Assembly: GCA_007449985.2 (NCBI GenBank)
Contig: VIIQ02000631.1
Span: forward strand, 681,501-745,500
Source: Desmodesmus armatus
Taxonomy: Eukaryota; Chlorophyta; Chlorophyceae; Sphaeropleales; Scenedesmaceae
DNA length: 64,000 bases
Reading direction: 5' to 3'
The position numbers and the translations under genes are program-made. Of this stretch, positions 15,198-26,496 are shown one piece after another. The notes beneath the pieces were generated by a model. That model saw only the letters and a list, made by a program, of their open reading frames with translations, did not search any database and was not told where the DNA came from. Positions within the stretch are counted from its first letter, which is position 1; each line of letters begins with the position of its first letter.

Positions 15198-16963
15198 ATG
15201 GGCACACTGCCAGCTGCAGTGGCCGTGGACAGGCCGCTGAAGCTTGGAAACACGTTTCTTGGGACCGGGGGCGAAGAGGGCTACTACAACCTGCAGCTGG
15301 ACTTCCAGCCAGGGTCTCTGCAGCAGGCGCAGCAAGCTGACCTGCTGTTGCTGGGGCAGGACAAGGTGCGTGATGCTGCCCTTGTCATGGATCTTGCAAC
15401 CCGTCAGTCTTGCATTACAGCTCCCATGTTGACGGACTGACGGGCGGTGGTGATGACCCTGCAGTTGAAGCTGATACCCCTGCTGCCTGAAGGGGACTGT
15501 CCGTTTCACTTTGAGGGCAGCCTGGAGCAGCTGCAGCAGCGATCCGGCGGTGATGTTGAGTGTGTGGCCTACTTTGATGGCAATGAATGGACTCTGCAGC
15601 TGGTGCAGGCCAACCTGCGTGCTAAGTAAGTCGTGGCAGTTGACCACCCTGTCAAGGAAACTTTCTTGCCGTGCACCCATCAGCTGGACAGACCTACATG
15701 CACACGATCAAGCTCTGTAGCAAAGTGTCTGCTAGCCCATCACCAGCAGTGATCAGGCATGAGGCCAGCACAGCATGTATTTCAACCAGCATGCTGTGCT
15801 TACAATATCAAGCATGCACGGTTGCCCCTTCTGTACTCCACCTGCAACAGCTGGCACAAGCTTGTGAATCAGGCATGCTGAAGCTTGTGCTGGTGCTGTC
15901 ACGCATACTCAGCCTGTGCTTGTGGTTACTGCCATGTCTTTCCCCTCGCAGGCACAGACCAGGCATGCCTGTTGTGCCCGGCTACAACGACGGCCTTGAT
16001 GATGACCAGCCAGCAGCGGAGCAGCAAGCAGCCATGGTGTCAGCAATGCAGCAGCAGATGCAAGCAAGCAGCATACACCAGCACAGTCAACCTCCTGCAG
16101 CTGCAGCAGGCGCACACTCTGAGCATGAGATAGACCCAGATCTGGATGATGCCTTGGAAGAGGCGCTGTTTGCAAGCGACAAGACCAGCAGCCAAGCACA
16201 GCACAGTGACCCAGAACAGCAGCAGCACACACTTCCAGCAGCAGCGCCGCAGCAGTTCACAGGGCGTGAGGCGCAGTCTCGCCCTCTGCAGCAGCCAGCC
16301 CAGCAACATCAGCAGCAGCCACGGTCACAACCGAAGCCGGCTCTGCAACAACAACAACAACAGAAGCAGCAGGTGCACCACCCCCACCACCACCAACAGC
16401 AGCCGCACCAGCAGCAGCAGCGCCCACAGCAAGCTCAGCCGCTACCACCGCAGCAGCAGCAGCAGCAGCAGCAAGCTGTCCCAGTGCAGCAACCCCCACC
16501 TCTGGCAGTGCAGCCTGCTGCCCCAGCACCAGTTGACGATCACTCTGAAAGTGCAGACGAAGATTCAGACGACCCCTGGAACACCTTTGACGCAGCAGCA
16601 GCACCAGTAGCTGCACCAGCGCCCAAGCCTGCCGCACCCTCCGTGCAGCCCCCGCACGTGCACAACAGGCACATGTCGGCTGTAACGGGCGCCAGCAGTG
16701 GTCCAGTGCAGCGCAGCACCACACCGCAGCCTGCGCCAGCAGCAGCGGCACCGTCACCAACAGCAGCAGCAGTGCAAGCCGCTGCGGTCCCTGTGCAGCC
16801 TGCTGTGGTTCCTGCAGTGCAGCCAGTGGCAGCTGCAGGGGGTGGTGGCGTGGGGGCTGTGAGTGTGCTGGGGGTGGATGAGGAGGAGGAAGAAGATGCA
16901 GGGCAGGACATGCCAGACGGGAGTGATGACGAGAGTGATGGAGTGGGTGTGGAGTACTTCTGA
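15198..16963 (+). CDS. ELL-associated factor (EAF) homologue
   Basis: Three exons (15198-15365, 15465-15625, 15952-16963) give 446 aa. The first about 125 residues match the EAF N-terminal domain: LKLGNTF, GYYNLQLDFQPGSL, a central VECVAYFDGNEWTLQLVQ and the basic exit KHRPGMP. In animals and yeasts EAF binds ELL and stimulates RNA polymerase II elongation in the nucleus. The rest is a disordered Gln/Pro/Ala-rich region (poly-Q near 16340-16480), with a conserved-looking acidic motif DEDSDDPWNTFDAA and an acidic C-terminus (DEEEEEDAG to EYF). The DSDDPW-type acidic/aromatic stretch is typical of transactivation segments in this family. The start at 15198 is the only in-frame ATG directly before the domain. 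The identity is from domain pattern, without a search. Confidence 0.75.
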
Positions 16964-17958
16964 GTGTGTGATCGTAGCTGCTGTCATAGCGCAGTGTTTG
17001 AGCTATGCGTTGGCTGATGCTGTCGATGTGCTCAGTAGTGCACGAAAGGCTGTGTGTGGGGCAGAGGGGGACTTTGTGGGTGTGAGAACAGCCTGCATAC
17101 CCGGCCAGGGAGGGGGCTGCTTCTTGTGTTGGCTATAGGTCCAAGGCAAATGTTGTTATGGTGCCGCCATACAGTAGAGCACGGTAGAGTAAAGGTTTGT
17201 TAGGTGAGCGGCAGCAGCAGGTGGTAGGGGTTTAGGGGTTGGGAAAACGGGATGTGTGCGGCATATGCATGCAGGGGTAGCTGTCTGTGTCAACTGCCCA
17301 TCATGAACCGTCTTCCATCATGAAGACTATGCGGTACACCGCCTGGTGTGCATCAGGTGTGGGCTTGTAGGCGTGTGAGGGTGAGTGCCACAGCCTTGTG
17401 GCATCCTTGTGATGGACTGGTATTGTGTTTTGTACGCATTGTGGCATCCAGCCTTGCACTGGTATGAGATGCTACGAGGCGTCTTGGCTGTGTTGTCAGA
17501 CCTCTGTGGATGATGTATCGGCTGTGCTGTAAGGCAATACACATCTGCTGTGTTCCAAGGCAATCCACATGTGCAGAGGTTGGCACCTTGGCGTGATGAG
17601 AAAGGCCATGCTCACCGACAACTTTTTTGGCCTGAGGTGATGTTGCAGACGGCATGAAGGGAAGCATGTACATACAGCCAGCATGAAGCTGTTACACAAC
17701 AACCTGCAGCTTGACAGCCTGCAATTACGTGGCAAAAGCACAACCAGCAAAAGAACAAGTGGCCAGCTCCTGCCAAGGCCAGTGCTGTGTACGTGTGAAG
17801 AGACACCTCTCTAGCTTCAGCTGCACATGCATATGCATCACTATCCACTTGTTTTCGATGACAGACACGGCAGCTTCAGCCTCTGCGATCTTATTACAAC
17901 ACCTCTCTTGAGTGTGCTGCTCGCCACAAAGCTGCAACAATGCATGCACTGCACAACT
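16964..17958. other. Intergenic, convergent 3' regions
   Basis: Follows the EAF stop. A GT-rich stretch and short open frames are present without splice support or motifs. Probably EAF 3' UTR. Confidence 0.4.
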
Positions 17959-18314
17959 TCACTGTCCTGTCCTGCCACCGTCCCTCCCAGCCAAGAACTT
18001 CTGCTTGCCACTCCCAGACTGCTGCAGTACAGCCCATTGGCTGCTGTCCACAGGACAGCCGTTGTGCGGCACTGCTGCTTCAGTGACGTGGCGGTACAGA
18101 TATTGCAGGGCGACTGCAGGGGTGCCCAGCAGTCCGGGTGTCAGACAGCCCATGTCCAGCGGCTGCAAGCAGCCGGCCTGTACGCCCTTCTGTAGCACAT
18201 GACAACAGCAGCAGCAACACCACAGGAACAGACACCTGTAAGTTATAAGCTTGACATGCTGTAGGAACAGCTTAGTACCTGCGGCAACAGCTGCAATGCT
18301 GCGCCAGCACTCAT
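17959..18314 (-). CDS. Possible small gene, unrecognised
   Basis: Two exons can be drawn: 18314-18279 (ATG, MSAGAALQLLPQ) and 18189-17959, joined in phase 0, 88 aa. The second exon has an even, protein-like composition (LTPGLLGTPAVALQYLYRHV) and good flanking splice signals. Further upstream exons are possible toward 18.9 kb, which would make this the 3' end of a longer gene; a tandemly duplicated segment lies there. No family recognised. Confidence 0.22.
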
Positions 18315-18623
18315 CTGAGCAGCAAAGAAGCAAAAAAGCATCACCTGAGTGATAACAAGTGGTGTGTGCAGCGCACACGTCAGACCAGACAGAGAGAAAG
18401 GGAGCACGGAGATTGATACAGGTAAGGCTGGTGAAGACCTTGCCAGTGCTCAAGCACAACACCCTAACTGTATCTTGTCCTGAGTACACCACCCTGACTG
18501 TAAGCTCCACTCCCACACGGCTCTGCAGACTGACCGCACCTGGCGCTGCCTGCCACTACCACTCCGCTATGTTGCATCCACACGCACATGCTCACCGAGC
18601 AATCAGCCACATTCATTAGTAAC

Positions 18624-18793
18624 ACCTCACTCACCTTGGAAAAATGCATATGCCTCGGGCGGTGTGCAGCGTGTGCACATGCACCGTATCTGGAATGCTG
18701 CTGCTGCTACCTCACTCACCTTGGAAAAATGCATATGCCTCGGGCGGTGTGCAGCGTGTGCACATGCACCGTATCTGGAATGCTGCTGCTGCT
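18624..18793 (-). repeat. Perfect 85-bp tandem duplication
   Basis: 18624-18708 and 18709-18793 are identical. Each copy, read on the minus strand, ends a short open segment with a strong donor (CCAAG|GTGAGTGAG) preceded by CAG repeats, so the unit looks like an exon end plus the start of its intron. Confidence 0.85.
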
Positions 18794-19026
18794 GCAGGCC
18801 AGCCTGTGCAACCTGAGTGGCAACTTTGCTTCCGGCAGCAAAGCCAAACTGCAACCACTGCTCTGATACACCTAGAGCGTTGGTTGCAGTCCAGCTGCCC
18901 AACAACCCTCAGTACTGCCCAGTACCCCTCAACAATTTGGCACCACAAATGTGAAGGACCGCATCAGCAAAAAGGTTGAACACCACTACTGGGAGTGCCC
19001 TGCTGCGCACCTGAAACCATAACGTG

Positions 19027-20951
19027 TCAGTCCACTGCCTTTGCGGCAAGTTCGAGCTCCGCAGCGGCAAGTTCAAGCTCCTCAAGCGCAAACGCTGCAG
19101 CCGCCTCAAGCACCAGTCCTGACTTGTTGTAGGCCCTCTGGCTGAGTAGATGCTGCCACACCTGACGCCAAACAGTCAACTTTGAAGGCGCACCCTGCAC
19201 GTCAAGACATAACAGCAGATAGCGGAGGTTGGGAGCTGGGGCTGCTTGACACAAACAACTTAATTGTCTGCAACACATAGCTGCTACCTTCAGCAGCGAT
19301 GTCGGTCACTATGTCACTGAGACACCGTTTCCAAGTTGTCAGCCAACACATGTTTGGCTGAGTCTTGTCATCTGCGGGGACATGAGCAGTCACGGAAACT
19401 CACCAGCTGGGGAGGTCGGGGTCCACATATCTTGAAAGAAGTAACATCGTTGCCAAAATGCAAGTGCGTCAGCAGCTTCAGCTGTGTTAGCTGCAGCAGC
19501 AGCCTTACGTCCGCATCTCGCCCGTACATGTCAAGCTGCTCCAACCCTGTCAGCTGGCCCACCACCTGCCACCACTCTGGTGAGCTGCGAGTGTAGCTAG
19601 CATCCAGCTGCAGCTCTCGCAAGCTGCGCAGCCCTGTTAGTGCGCCAAGCCGCTCAGCACTGTACTGCAAGCGGCCGATCAGCAGTGATCGCAGCCCAGG
19701 GCAGCAGCTGACAAGGCGGCTGGCTTCAGGAACTGGCGCGCCGTCAGGGAGCAAAGCTATTTGGTGGGTGACTTCAGTCAGGTCAAGCACCAGCAGGTGA
19801 GGCAGCTGCCTGCCAGAAGGAAACATGTGCTGCCAAACACCCGCTGGCAGCCAACACTTACTGAGGTTGAGGTGCTGCAGCTTGCTGCTGGCTGTCAGCG
19901 CAGAGAAGGCTGCTGCAGGAGGGCTTCTCCTCTGCATGTCCAAGCTGCTGCATAAGTTCAGGTGGGTCAACTGTTGCAGGGGCTGCAGGTGGAGCAGCAG
20001 CTGTGAGACTCCTGCTGAGCCGCCAGCTATCCTGCCCCCTGTCAGCTCAAGATGCTGCAGCTGGGGTGTCCCTGCCAAGGCACCTGCCTCTACAGTGGCA
20101 GCGCCACCGCGGCGGCTTATCTTCAGTTCCAGATGCGTGAGATACTGCAAGCCTGAGAGCATGCTGGCCAGAACGGTGAATGAGTCAGCGCTGCTCAGCC
20201 GCAGGTCCTGCATGCCTGTCAGCCCCTGCAGGTGCCGCAGATCGTCAGGCTCCTGGAGGTTCTGCGTAAGGAGCAACGCAGTCAGTAGCGGCAGTGCCTG
20301 CAGCACATGCCCGGGGAACTTCACACAGTTGCCGCTGTCACAGTAGTTGTAAGCAACGCTGAGGTACTGCAGGTCAGGCAGCAGCAGCAGTGCTGCCGCC
20401 AGCCCTTTCTGACCATCCAGTAGTTTACAGCGGTCGAGCCGCAGCTGCCTGAGAGGTGCCCCTGCCGTCTCCCACCCACCAAGAACACCCCAGCGCCCAC
20501 CATAGAGCCCACTCCCCGGCTGCAGCTGCAAGCTCATGCTGCCAAAGTCCAGGCTAGACAGCCTGTGCAGACTGTCATGCGGTAGCTCACGGTATGCGAA
20601 ACCGTGCTGCGCAACCCTGTTCCGGTAAAGAAGACCCTGTCCAGGTTGACTGACACCCTTGTTCATATAGTCTGCCAAGTGGGGAACAGAGACTGGCAGG
20701 CCTTCAAGGGTTAAACTGTCCAAATGGTGGCCATGGTTGGCCAGGTACAGCAGCACGCTGTCTGCCTGCCGCTGCTGAGTGACCATGGTCCCGATGCTGC
20801 TGGCTGCCGCCACGGCTGCCTGGTGCAGCCTGCTGTGGGCCCTGGCAGCACTGAACAGGCTGCGAAGGTCGTCGGCACAGCAGCGCAGCACTTCCAGCAG
20901 GCAGGGGTCCGGCAGCCCAGCAAAGGACACTGACTGAGACTCGCTTTCCAT
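19027..20951 (-). CDS. Leucine-rich-repeat protein, F-box-like N-terminus
   Basis: Two coding exons: 20951-19404 and 19194-19027, joined in phase 0 (donor CAGCTG|GTGAGT), giving 571 aa. The N-terminus (LPDPCLLEVLRCCADDLRSLFSAARAHSRLHQAA) resembles a short F-box, which would connect it to SCF ubiquitin ligases. This is followed by at least ten irregular leucine-rich repeats (for example LRQLRLDRCKLL, LQYLSVAYNYC, LQHLNLSKCWLP, LRELQLDASY). The last exon carries VWRQVWQHLL and a repeated ELELAA tail. An acceptor lies just before the ATG (CTTGCAG|GATGG), so a 5' UTR intron is likely. A frame-broken paralogue sits at 36.2-38.1 kb, and the shared last exon in both copies supports this splice model. 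Confidence 0.75.
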
Positions 20952-21904
20952 CCTGCAAGGAGCAAGCAGCAATGACCAAGGACAGTTGTAAGTCATGCAG
21001 ACCCGGGCTGTGTGTGGTGGGCCATATGTAAGCTGGCCCAAAAAAGGAAATGCTGCTGGGCCAGCATGGGGGTCCGTGCCCCCTACAGTACACATGAATG
21101 GAACGGTCAGATGCTTTCCAGCCCACGGAAGGGACATGGCGACGAGTGGCCACTCATCAAGAAGACAGATCACCCATCAAACGGGCAGTAGTGGTGGCCT
21201 GTGCTGTCAGCAGTAACACGACACCCACAAATTCACAAAGGGGACATAAACCCCGCTACTCACCTGTCCGTCGTGTCCTGCAGACCCACTGACGCGTGCA
21301 AAGTTGATGTTGTGCAGAGGCTCCAGGCTGGCAGGCCAGTATGTGGCGGGCAAGCGAGTCGCAACAGAAGAAGGCCAGGGCTCACTGGTAGTCAATACCT
21401 CTGACAGATTTATAAAGCGCGTTCTCCCTTTAAGTCCCAAACCAGACCCTACCAAATCAAACCTTAGGGATCACACCTGAGATCAGGTTCTTGCAATTTC
21501 TTTCAGCTGCCGTCTGCACATGCTAGGCCACCACAGTTGCGTTGTGGTCTGCGATTGATCAATAGGTCGTTGTCAATTCTGCAGCACATCCCGTTGCTAC
21601 TCGGTGCTTTTCATCGACTGCTTCTATCCAGCCATCGACAGTCTTGTTGATATAGCGTTAGCCCACAGTCTCAGGTAGGCCGAGCAAGGCACATAACGGA
21701 GCCGCAGCCTGCGAGACTGCCAAATGCTGATCTGCTAGCAGTCACCCTGCTAGCAGTCACCCTGTTGCTCTTGCTGCTGCTGTTCAGCCGTTCAAGCAAC
21801 CGGTGTGTGGAGCATGGCTTGACGACATCCTTGAGTCTTTCTCACTGTTGCTGTGATGTTGCACATGCATGCAGGAACAGCAGCAGCAGCAGCAGGAGGC
21901 AGGC
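20952..21904. promoter_or_regulatory. Divergent intergenic region (LRR gene / UEV)
   Basis: Separates the LRR gene (-) from the E2 variant (+) and must hold both promoters and probable 5' UTR exons. A 15-bp direct duplication (CTGCTAGCAGTCACC) occurs near 21731-21762. No defined element recognised. Confidence 0.35.
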
Positions 21905-22330
21905 ATGGCTGGCGTGCCGGTGACAGTGCCTAGAAACTTCAGGCTGCTTGAGGAACTGGAGAAGGGCGAGAAGGGCATTGGCGATGGCACCGTCAGCTAT
22001 GGCATGGAAGACCAGGACGACATGTTGATGCGCAACTGGGCATGCACCATCATCGGCCCAAGCAACACAGTGCACGATGGGCGCATCTACAGCCTCAAAA
22101 TCATCTGCGACTTGAACTATCCTGAGGGCCCACCCACGGTCAAATTCAACAGCAGGATCAACATGGACTGCGTAGGCCCAGATGGCAGGGTTAACCCAGC
22201 AGCGTTCCCCGTTGTGGGCCGGTGGAACAGGGGGTATACCATGGAGACGGTGCTAGTCGAGCTGCGGCGGGCCATGGCATCTCCCACAAACAAGCGGCTG
22301 CCACAGCCGCCAGAGGGCACCATGTACTAG
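21905..22330 (+). CDS. Ubiquitin-conjugating enzyme E2 variant (UEV1/Mms2)
   Basis: Uninterrupted 141-aa frame from ATG 21905. [26 protein letters not shown], the central [17 protein letters not shown] and the C-terminal [18 protein letters not shown] are near-canonical for UEV proteins. These keep the E2 fold but lack the active cysteine: no HPN-x-Cys motif is present here. UEV pairs with Ubc13 to build Lys63-linked ubiquitin chains in error-free DNA damage tolerance and signalling, in nucleus and cytosol. Length equals the family norm. An in-frame ATG at 21869 would add a Gln-rich leader, but a CATGCAG acceptor overlaps it, so 21905 is preferred. It is the only single-exon coding region among the confident genes here. 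Confidence 0.93.
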   Translation: MAGVPVTVPRNFRLLEELEKGEKGIGDGTVSYGMEDQDDMLMRNWACTIIGPSNTVHDGRIYSLKIICDLNYPEGPPTVKFNSRINMDCVGPDGRVNPAAFPVVGRWNRGYTMETVLVELRRAMASPTNKRLPQPPEGTMY

Positions 22331-25300
22331 GCATTTTGCTGGTTGCAGGGTTGACTGGTTGTTCAGCACCACCAATCAGCACTTTCGTAGCTTAGCAGGA
22401 ACGGTGGTAGAGGGGTCAGCAGCAGTATCGGGTTTGGGGAGGGCTTTGGCTGGGTGGTTTGGAGGGCTGGAGGGGGGGTTGGATGGGGTTTTTTGGCAGC
22501 AGCAATGCTGAGAGGTGTTTCCAGGTTATGTCGCGCCTGTCAAAAGGGCGGGTGACGTCACAGCAGGGTTGGCAGGTTGTATCGCCATGAGCATCATGAT
22601 GGGCTGCTGCTTGTGTCTGGGCGTATGCAGGGGTGCGTGGCTTTGGTTGCTGTGACTTTCAGCATCTCGCGATGTGAGATGTGGATCTTCCTTGGCAGCA
22701 TGCATGCACAGGTTACTACGTGCTGCCAGTGGTTTGATTGTGGTGGTGATTGTGATGGCAGATGTCACAAGGCGCTGAGGCTGTCAGCAGCTGATTCTTT
22801 GTGGGCACCAGCACCAGCGCTGTGCCAGTTGTCACTCGGTGCGGCACAAAGCCGCGGCACTACTGGCGTGTGCTGCAGGCGGTCATGCATGCTGACCTGT
22901 CTAATAGTATGCCCGTGAGGAGCTTTCATGGTGACTGCTGATCACGTGTCTCTGCGTGTGGCAGGCAGCAGTTCACTTTGACTAGCTTGGTGCTTGGTGT
23001 CGTTCAGGTGGCTTTGTGCATCAGGCAGGGCTGCTGGGACGGTGGACACACATAGCGCTGTTTGGGGGTCTGCATAGCGAGCAGAACCAGCTGTAGTGTA
23101 GTGGTGCATGCAGGGCAGTCAAGCAACTGAGCACACATGTGCTCTGTGCATCTTGTGTAGCTGTGTGCTCTGGGCTGTGCTGCTGCTGTGCTGTTGCAAG
23201 AACAGCATGCAGTGGCTCTGGCATGTGCAGGCATGCTGGTAATTTGTGCTCACCCTGCTCCTGGCGTGAGATGTTTTGCCGCTCAACGACCTGCCTGATT
23301 GCAAGGCAGCAGCGGCAGCAACCACAACAGCATGCTGTGTGAAGTGTGCAGATATGTGAGCTCTTGTATGCTCAGCAAGCCCCACGGCTCGATCGGCACA
23401 CTCTCTGTGTGACACTGTCATCATACTTCATTCGTCACAGCCTCTTGCAAAGCACCAACAGGCGCAGTCATTCACATGTACCCCAGTGCACAGCATGCTG
23501 TCAGCCTGGTCGCTTTTCTACCTCACAGGCACCCCTATCAGCATACAAAACAGCTACAAGCTCACACAGCTACCACAAGAGGCACTGGTGTGCATTCTGC
23601 AGCGTGTACTCCTGCTAAAGGGCTCACCAGCTTTGCAGACTCGACTGACGTGCCGCACGGCCATGGCAGGCAGCAGCTATGGCCGCAACACAAGCTACAT
23701 GTAGGGGGCAGGAAGCCGACAGACAGCAGCCAAGCAGCTGCAATATTGCCTATGCAAGCACGTTGATGTAATGCAGCGAGCAGAGGCTGCATCTCATCCC
23801 CAGACAGTGAGGGGCCTCTGCCAAGTGGCGCCCATTGCCACTGCCTCTCCTGCAACTAACACAGTTACGTGCACACAGCCCATATCACCTCGGCTTCAAC
23901 ATATGCTCCCATGACTATTGATGCAGCAAATCTGCATAATGGGCAGCTCTGCTGGCATAGCTACACCATGTGCCAATTGTGACACTGCAGCTTGCTTTCT
24001 TGCTACTGCATGCATTGGCATATAAATGCATTCAGGGGCCGCAGTGGCTTCCGCCCCCTAGCCAGCGTGCAGTGCTACAGCTGCTCAAGCAGTGCATTCA
24101 GCACTAGTCCCTTGCTTGTTACCACATCATTGTGTGTTCAGGTGTCTGTTAGTGGCTGCCCTTGTGGTGAGTGTTGATGAGGCTGTGCCGGTTTTGGTTG
24201 ACATGTCTGCAAACAGTGTTCATGCCAGCCGAAGTCAAAGTGCCGCACCTACACTGCTGTGCCTTTCTGTCAATGGAAAACACAAAGGCTGGCGTGACTG
24301 CTTTGAGACCCATCCGTGGCATCATGCCACTCACTGAAGCTCACTGGCGTTGTTTGGCTCTTGGTGTGATCTGTGTCGTCCTTCATGACAGTTCATGGGG
24401 TGCTTCTGTACAGCAGGCGCAATGCAGAACCAGACTGTCAACCAAACCTTTGAAAACCTGCCAGAATCTGCTAACAGCTGGGACACATGCTGCCACAAAA
24501 CTGAACCAGTTAGGCAATGCACCGCTCCCATCAGTATTACATCCCAATGCTCCCGCTCCACAGCCATACCTCAAACACATACTTTGACAAAGAACCTTGT
24601 CAGAAAACACGCATGCTAGCAGTCTCCTGACCTGGTGCTGCCACCAACATGCCATAGTGCGTTGTGGCACCTCAAGCACCATACAATGGTGGGATGCAAA
24701 ACTACAAAGACTGCTGACTGTTGTTATTGCTCACCGACAGCAGAACAGGGCTGCAGCCTCTGGCAGAGAATACCCCGCACATCATTCAAGTTGGGCAAAC
24801 AACCTATGTTGCTGCACCATGCAGTGAGATGCATGTCGAGCCACATGATCATCGTGACCTGCCCTGTGCGATGTACACAGCCTGCGTTGGTGCCGACTGT
24901 TTGACTCCTGCTCTGCTCTACACTGGGTGGCAGCATCATCACAGTTGCCAGCCACGATACCCCAAACAAACTGCCCCACTACAATCAATGATAAGTGGCA
25001 TAAGAGCAATGCCTACTGTATGCAAACTGCCGACCATGCACACATCCTGCTCCCCTGCACGCACACACCAGCCCGAGGTTGTAGCCCCTTGCAGTTGCAG
25101 GGGGTAGTCACAGCCCTGCCAGGCCACAGTGTGGCAGACGGGATTATGCACACATGAAGAAGCGCGGCCAAGCCGCACCGAGATATGATGAGGACCCCTG
25201 CTAGGGCGTTGGGTGACAAACTCACTCCTCTGCTCTACTAGAGTACACTCATCATTACACGTGTTTCCGGCCAGGTTCATTGTGCATGCAGCAAGCTGCA

Positions 25301-26496
25301 AGCAGCAAATCGACCTTGGTGCAAGACAAGCAAGACACCACCAGGCGACCAGTGACCTAGGACACTAGAAAGCCTGTGCCAGTTACGGCCACAACGCAGG
25401 CATACAAAGGGCATAAAAGCAGCACTAGAGTACACTGACAGCATCAAATGCGCCTGCTGGCCACGATGCCCCAGACTACCTACCCATCTACAAAAGTAAG
25501 CCTGCCGTGCCTAAAGTGACAACCATGCGCACAAAGCTGCTTGCCTGCACACACAGAAAACATCTCACATTGAAGCAGTCTGCAGACGCAGGGCCCAATC
25601 ATAGCCATGTGATGGAGTGCCCACATGAAGATGCTTGGCCTGGCTTGGCTCCATGCAATGAGGAGCTGAAACAATACCAGCCATGGTGCACAATGAAACG
25701 AAGGAAGCGATATACACTGGTGCATTGCAGCCGCTGCAGGTGTGGCACATCCTGAAGGCTGCAGCACTGCAGCCACCTTGATCACAGACATACTTGAAAG
25801 CAGTGTAAGACTGCCCATTCCTGCAAACCACTGCATGCAACCTTCCCAGCTCATCAAAATGGTGCACGGCAAAACATACCTGCAGGGACTTGATATGTTT
25901 GCTGATGGCAACAAGAGGCCGCCTCTTGTGCAGCGCATACAAGGGATGCTCCCAAATTATACAAGAAAGGCCTTAACGGCCTACCCACACGGTTGGGCAC
26001 GTGCATCGGGCTCAAGCAAGCTTCTCAAACACCCCCAGACAACCTTGTGACTGTGCTCGATGTGACACTGCGCACAGTATGAACGGAGTGGGACTCCAAA
26101 CTCAACACACACGCAAGCCCGCCTGGCTCTGGCCAGCGCACCTTGCACCTAAACACTCAGTCAAACACCCCTATCTGAGTGCCAGACCAGCTATGCAGCG
26201 AGGTGGCTATATAGGCGAGCGGCTGCTAGCCACCAGCCCCCTGGCCCTCTTGCTGAGGCTGATGTCCCACCCTGCTGCCCCTTGGCTGCTGCTGCCGCTG
26301 CCTGTGCAGTCCCTCTGATGCCTACCCTGCGACCAGCTCCTCCCCACCGGCCTCCTGCTGCTGCCCCCCCCCCCCTCTCCCCACCGATGCCGTCCCTGCC
26401 GTCAACCTACCCCCCAGCCTCCATGCCGGCCTCACCCTTACCGCGGCCCTGCTCGCCAACCCTGATGCGGGGGGACCTGCCACCATGCAGCCCATC
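22331..26496. other. Long gene-poor region
   Basis: About 4.2 kb between the UEV stop and the end of the kinase gene. Short open frames occur on both strands but lack a consistent exon structure. Apart from the weak F-box-like frame at 23486, and C12 at 26364-26375, I see nothing to support. A heavily decayed gene or long UTRs cannot be excluded. Confidence 0.4.
23486..23704 (+). CDS. Possible F-box-like exon
   Basis: A 72-codon frame contains LTQLPQEALVCILQ followed by LQTRLTCRTAM, the hydrophobic spacing of an F-box (LPxE..xxIL..L...RLxCR). It ends at TAG 23702. No flanking LRR or other domain is visible, so it could be a fragment or chance. Confidence 0.18.
   Translation: MHSMLSAWSLFYLTGTPISIQNSYKLTQLPQEALVCILQRVLLLKGSPALQTRLTCRTAMAGSSYGRNTSYM

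Noticed and set aside
16257..16911. Long minus-strand open frames opposite EAF exon 3
   Set aside because: They are reverse readings of CAG/GCA repeat tracts (poly-Val/Ala/Cys) with no splice or motif support.
25480..25942. Two overlapping minus-strand open frames of 125-152 codons
   Set aside because: No ATG context, splice signals, motif or neighbour support; likely chance in a gene-poor stretch.
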